Of a stretch of 64,000 bases of DNA, positions 62,274 to 64,000 are shown one piece after another. Under the pieces are notes generated by a model that ran no database searches, was not told where the DNA came from, and saw nothing but the letters and a program-made list of their open reading frames with translations. The position numbers and the translations under genes were made by a program. The DNA lies in assembly GCA_035502095.1 (NCBI GenBank), contig DATJUX010000008.1:1-64000 (forward strand), written 5' to 3'. The DNA is from JAKANT01 sp035502095 (GTDB lineage: Bacteria; Pseudomonadota; Gammaproteobacteria; Burkholderiales; Burkholderiaceae_F). The stretch's first letter is position 1. Each line of letters starts with the position of its first letter.

Positions 62274-62433
62274 GGTCGCTGGCGACTTCGATGTCGGTGC
62301 CTTTGGTCACGTCCTGCTCGTTGCCGCTCCAGCCTGCTCCGGCACATCGAGCGTCGCGACGCCCAGCACGATCGTGACGAGACCGAGCGCCACGATCGCG
62401 GTCACAGGAGCGCAAGCGCGTGCGCAGAGTCGC

Positions 62434-62997
62434 CTAACCTCGGCCGAGAACCCAGCGGCTGAGCGGCACGAGCGTTGCGTAGAGCAGCGCAATTCCCGCC
62501 AGCGCCCACTTGAGCGACACCGCGACGGCGAGAGCGCTCAGGACCGCGCCGCCAGGCCGCTCGAGCGCCATGCCGATCAGCGTGTTTTCAGCCAGGTCCG
62601 CGGCGCCCGCGACGAAGACCAGCCACGAGATCGCGACGCCGAGCCGGCGGTAGCTGCGCTGATCGCAGCGCCGAGCCGCCGCGCCGCAGAGAATGCCGAG
62701 CACGAGCACGTAGCCGGGCACCAGGATCCACGAGTCCGCGCGCAGCGCTTCCGCGGCGCGCTTGCGGGTCGGCTCCGACCAGGTCCTGACCGCGGCGTAC
62801 GCATCTTCGGTCCACGCGAACTCGAGGCCGGCCTGGGAGATCTGAATGCAATCGCCGTCCCTGCGGCACGCCTCCAGGTCGGGTTGGCGCAGCGTCTCGA
62901 TGGTCGAGATTCCGCCGATCACCAGCACGACGCCAAGCCAGAAGAGCACGAAACGAACCAGGGGTCCCAGGAACTCGAACGGCGGCTTCGGACCCAT
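62434..62997 (-). CDS. Small integral membrane protein, function unknown
   Basis: This 187-residue protein has about four membrane helices: an N-terminal one (RFVLFWLGVVLVIGGISTIE), WILVPGYVLVLGILCGAAAR, LGVAISWLVFVAGAADLAEN and LSALAVAVSLKWALAGIALL. A hydrophilic loop between the first two holds two cysteines (CRRDGDC). ATG 62997 is used; GTG 63000 is adjacent. It lies 13 bases downstream of amn on the same strand and may be co-transcribed. No family is recognised. Confidence 0.7.
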   Translation of the reverse strand: MGPKPPFEFLGPLVRFVLFWLGVVLVIGGISTIETLRQPDLEACRRDGDCIQISQAGLEFAWTEDAYAAVRTWSEPTRKRAAEALRADSWILVPGYVLVLGILCGAAARRCDQRSYRRLGVAISWLVFVAGAADLAENTLIGMALERPGGAVLSALAVAVSLKWALAGIALLYATLVPLSRWVLGRG

Positions 62998-63012
62998 CAC
63001 GCTGCCCGACCG

Positions 63013-64000
63013 CTACTGGAAGGCCACTTCCGCAAAGCTGCGCAGCTTGCGGCTGTGCAATTGATCCGGGCGCTGCTGGCGCAGCAACTCGATCGCGCGC
63101 ATGCCGATGCGCAGGTGCTGATCGACGCGCGCGCGGTAGAACTCGTTCGCCATGCCTGGCAGCTTGATCTCGCCATGCAGCGGCTTGTCGCTCACGCACA
63201 GCAGGGTTCCGTAGGGCACGCGGAAGCGGAATCCGTTGGCTGCGATGGTTGCGCTTTCCATGTCGAGCGCAATCGCGCGACTCTGGCTGAAGCGGCGCAT
63301 CGGCGTGCGATGCGGCAGCAGCTCCCAGTTGCGGTTGTCGGTGCTCGCGACGGTGCCGGTGCGCATGACGCGCTTAAGCTCGTAGCCGGTCAGCTGCGTG
63401 ACGTCGGCCACGGCGGTCGCGAGTGCCACCTGCACTTCGGCAAGCGGCGGCACCGGCACCCACAGCGGCAGGTCTTCGTCGAGCACGTGATCCTCGCGCA
63501 CGTAGCCGTGCGCCAGCACGTAGTCGCCGAGCTGCTGCGTGTTGCGCAAGCCGGCGCAGTGTCCGAGCATGATCCACGCGTGAGGCCGCAGCACGGCGAT
63601 GTGGTCGGTGATCGTCTTCGCGTTGGCCGGGCCGACGCCGATGTTGACCATCGTGATCCCGGCCCGGTCGTCACGCACCAGGTGATAGGCGGGCATCTGA
63701 GGGAGCCGCGTCGGCGCGGCCCGCGCCGGACCGCCGCCGCGCGGCGTCACGACGTCGCCCGGCTCGACGAAGGCGACATAACCGTCGCCCGCGCCATCGC
63801 CGGTCGCCATCAATTCGTGCCCGAGCCGCACGAACTCGTCGATGTAGAACTGGTAGTTCGTGAACAGCACGAAGTTCTGGAAGTGCTCGGGCATCGTGCC
63901 CGTGTAGTGGCGCAGACGGTGCAGCGAGTAGTCGACCCTTGGAGCGGTGAACAGCGCGAGCGGGTGCGGTTCGCCCGGCCCGGGTTCGTGCGTGCCGTTG
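63013..64000 (-). CDS. amn: AMP nucleosidase, C-terminal part (5' end outside window)
   Basis: Amn splits AMP into adenine and ribose-5-phosphate and helps regulate the adenylate pool. The frame is open to the window edge; about 328 residues are visible. Diagnostic segments are DYSLHRLRHYTGTMPEHFQN, FVLFTNYQFYIDEFVRLGHE and LPQMPAYHLVRDDRAGITMV, followed by NIGVGPANAKTITDHIAVLR and the phosphorylase-fold end DMESATIAANGFRFRVPYGT. The C-terminus LHSRKLRSFAEVAFQ matches the family. The N-terminal regulatory domain lies outside the window. Confidence 0.95.
   Translation of the reverse strand, partial: NGTHEPGPGEPHPLALFTAPRVDYSLHRLRHYTGTMPEHFQNFVLFTNYQFYIDEFVRLGHELMATGDGAGDGYVAFVEPGDVVTPRGGGPARAAPTRLPQMPAYHLVRDDRAGITMVNIGVGPANAKTITDHIAVLRPHAWIMLGHCAGLRNTQQLGDYVLAHGYVREDHVLDEDLPLWVPVPPLAEVQVALATAVADVTQLTGYELKRVMRTGTVASTDNRNWELLPHRTPMRRFSQSRAIALDMESATIAANGFRFRVPYGTLLCVSDKPLHGEIKLPGMANEFYRARVDQHLRIGMRAIELLRQQRPDQLHSRKLRSFAEVAFQ

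Noticed and set aside
62307..62492. 61-residue minus-strand ORF with one hydrophobic helix
   Set aside because: It overlaps the end of the small membrane protein gene and has no ribosome binding site or conserved start; could be a real small protein but cannot be supported.

Overview
The window reads as a high-GC chromosomal segment from a Betaproteobacterium; the order cannot be fixed from sequence alone. Supporting this are the end of an F1Fo ATP synthase operon, hemE followed by priA, a DUF971-ubiE-Tim44-like-ubiJ-ubiB ubiquinone neighbourhood, glmU-Lrp-glmS, a PHA phasin with a PhaR-type operator, and a full type IV pilus minor-pilin set. No insertion sequence, prophage, integrase or CRISPR array was seen. 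The first and last genes (atpA, amn) are cut by the window edges.

Layout. 1-3.3 kb: atpA(end)-atpG-atpD-atpC with a clear terminator. 3.5-13.3 kb: a TonB-dependent receptor, a Lys/Glu-rich secreted peptide, a DUF167 protein, hemE, a non-coding stretch with DnaA-box-like sites, priA, an ECF sigma/anti-sigma pair, a membrane-anchored cytochrome c, tRNA-Arg(CCG), a PnuC-family transporter and a NadR-like kinase. 13.3-15.7 kb: a TPP riboswitch and the TonB receptor it should control. 15.7-31.2 kb: a pilus region with two successive fimT/U-pilV-pilW-pilX-pilY1-pilE operons. 31.2-36.6 kb: DUF971, ubiE, a Tim44-like protein, an acetyltransferase, ubiJ, ubiB. 36.7-43.5 kb: an AlgZ/AlgR-type two-component pair, a DUF6279 lipoprotein, glmU, an Lrp-type regulator, glmS. 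43.9-44.7 kb: phasin with promoter, operator and terminator.

44.9-62.2 kb is the most interesting part. It is one uninterrupted run of 17 plus-strand genes, most overlapping or a few bases apart: ApbE flavin transferase, a large HzsA-like haem-motif lipoprotein, a second haem-motif lipoprotein, an SH3b/beta-barrel protein, a beta-barrel protein, a TlpA-type thioredoxin, DUF4266, DUF3570, a periplasmic protein, three TPR proteins (two of them lipoproteins), a small exported protein, a TolQ/ExbB-like protein, two ExbD-like proteins and a TonB-like protein with an AgmX/PglI-type C-terminus. Nearly all products are exported or in the envelope. The set looks like a proton-driven trans-envelope machine, recalling the myxobacterial Agl-Glt apparatus, joined to a redox module (flavin transfer, c-type haems, thiol exchange). 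The first ExbD has Asn where the proton-carrying Asp is expected; the second keeps Asp. The DUF3570 protein has two adjacent D-x-V-[ST]-x-A-S motifs that resemble ApbE flavinylation sites.

After this come a short interspersed palindromic repeat, a small membrane protein and the 3' part of amn on the minus strand. Product names rest on family motifs read by eye; start sites, ligands and joint function are inferences where stated.
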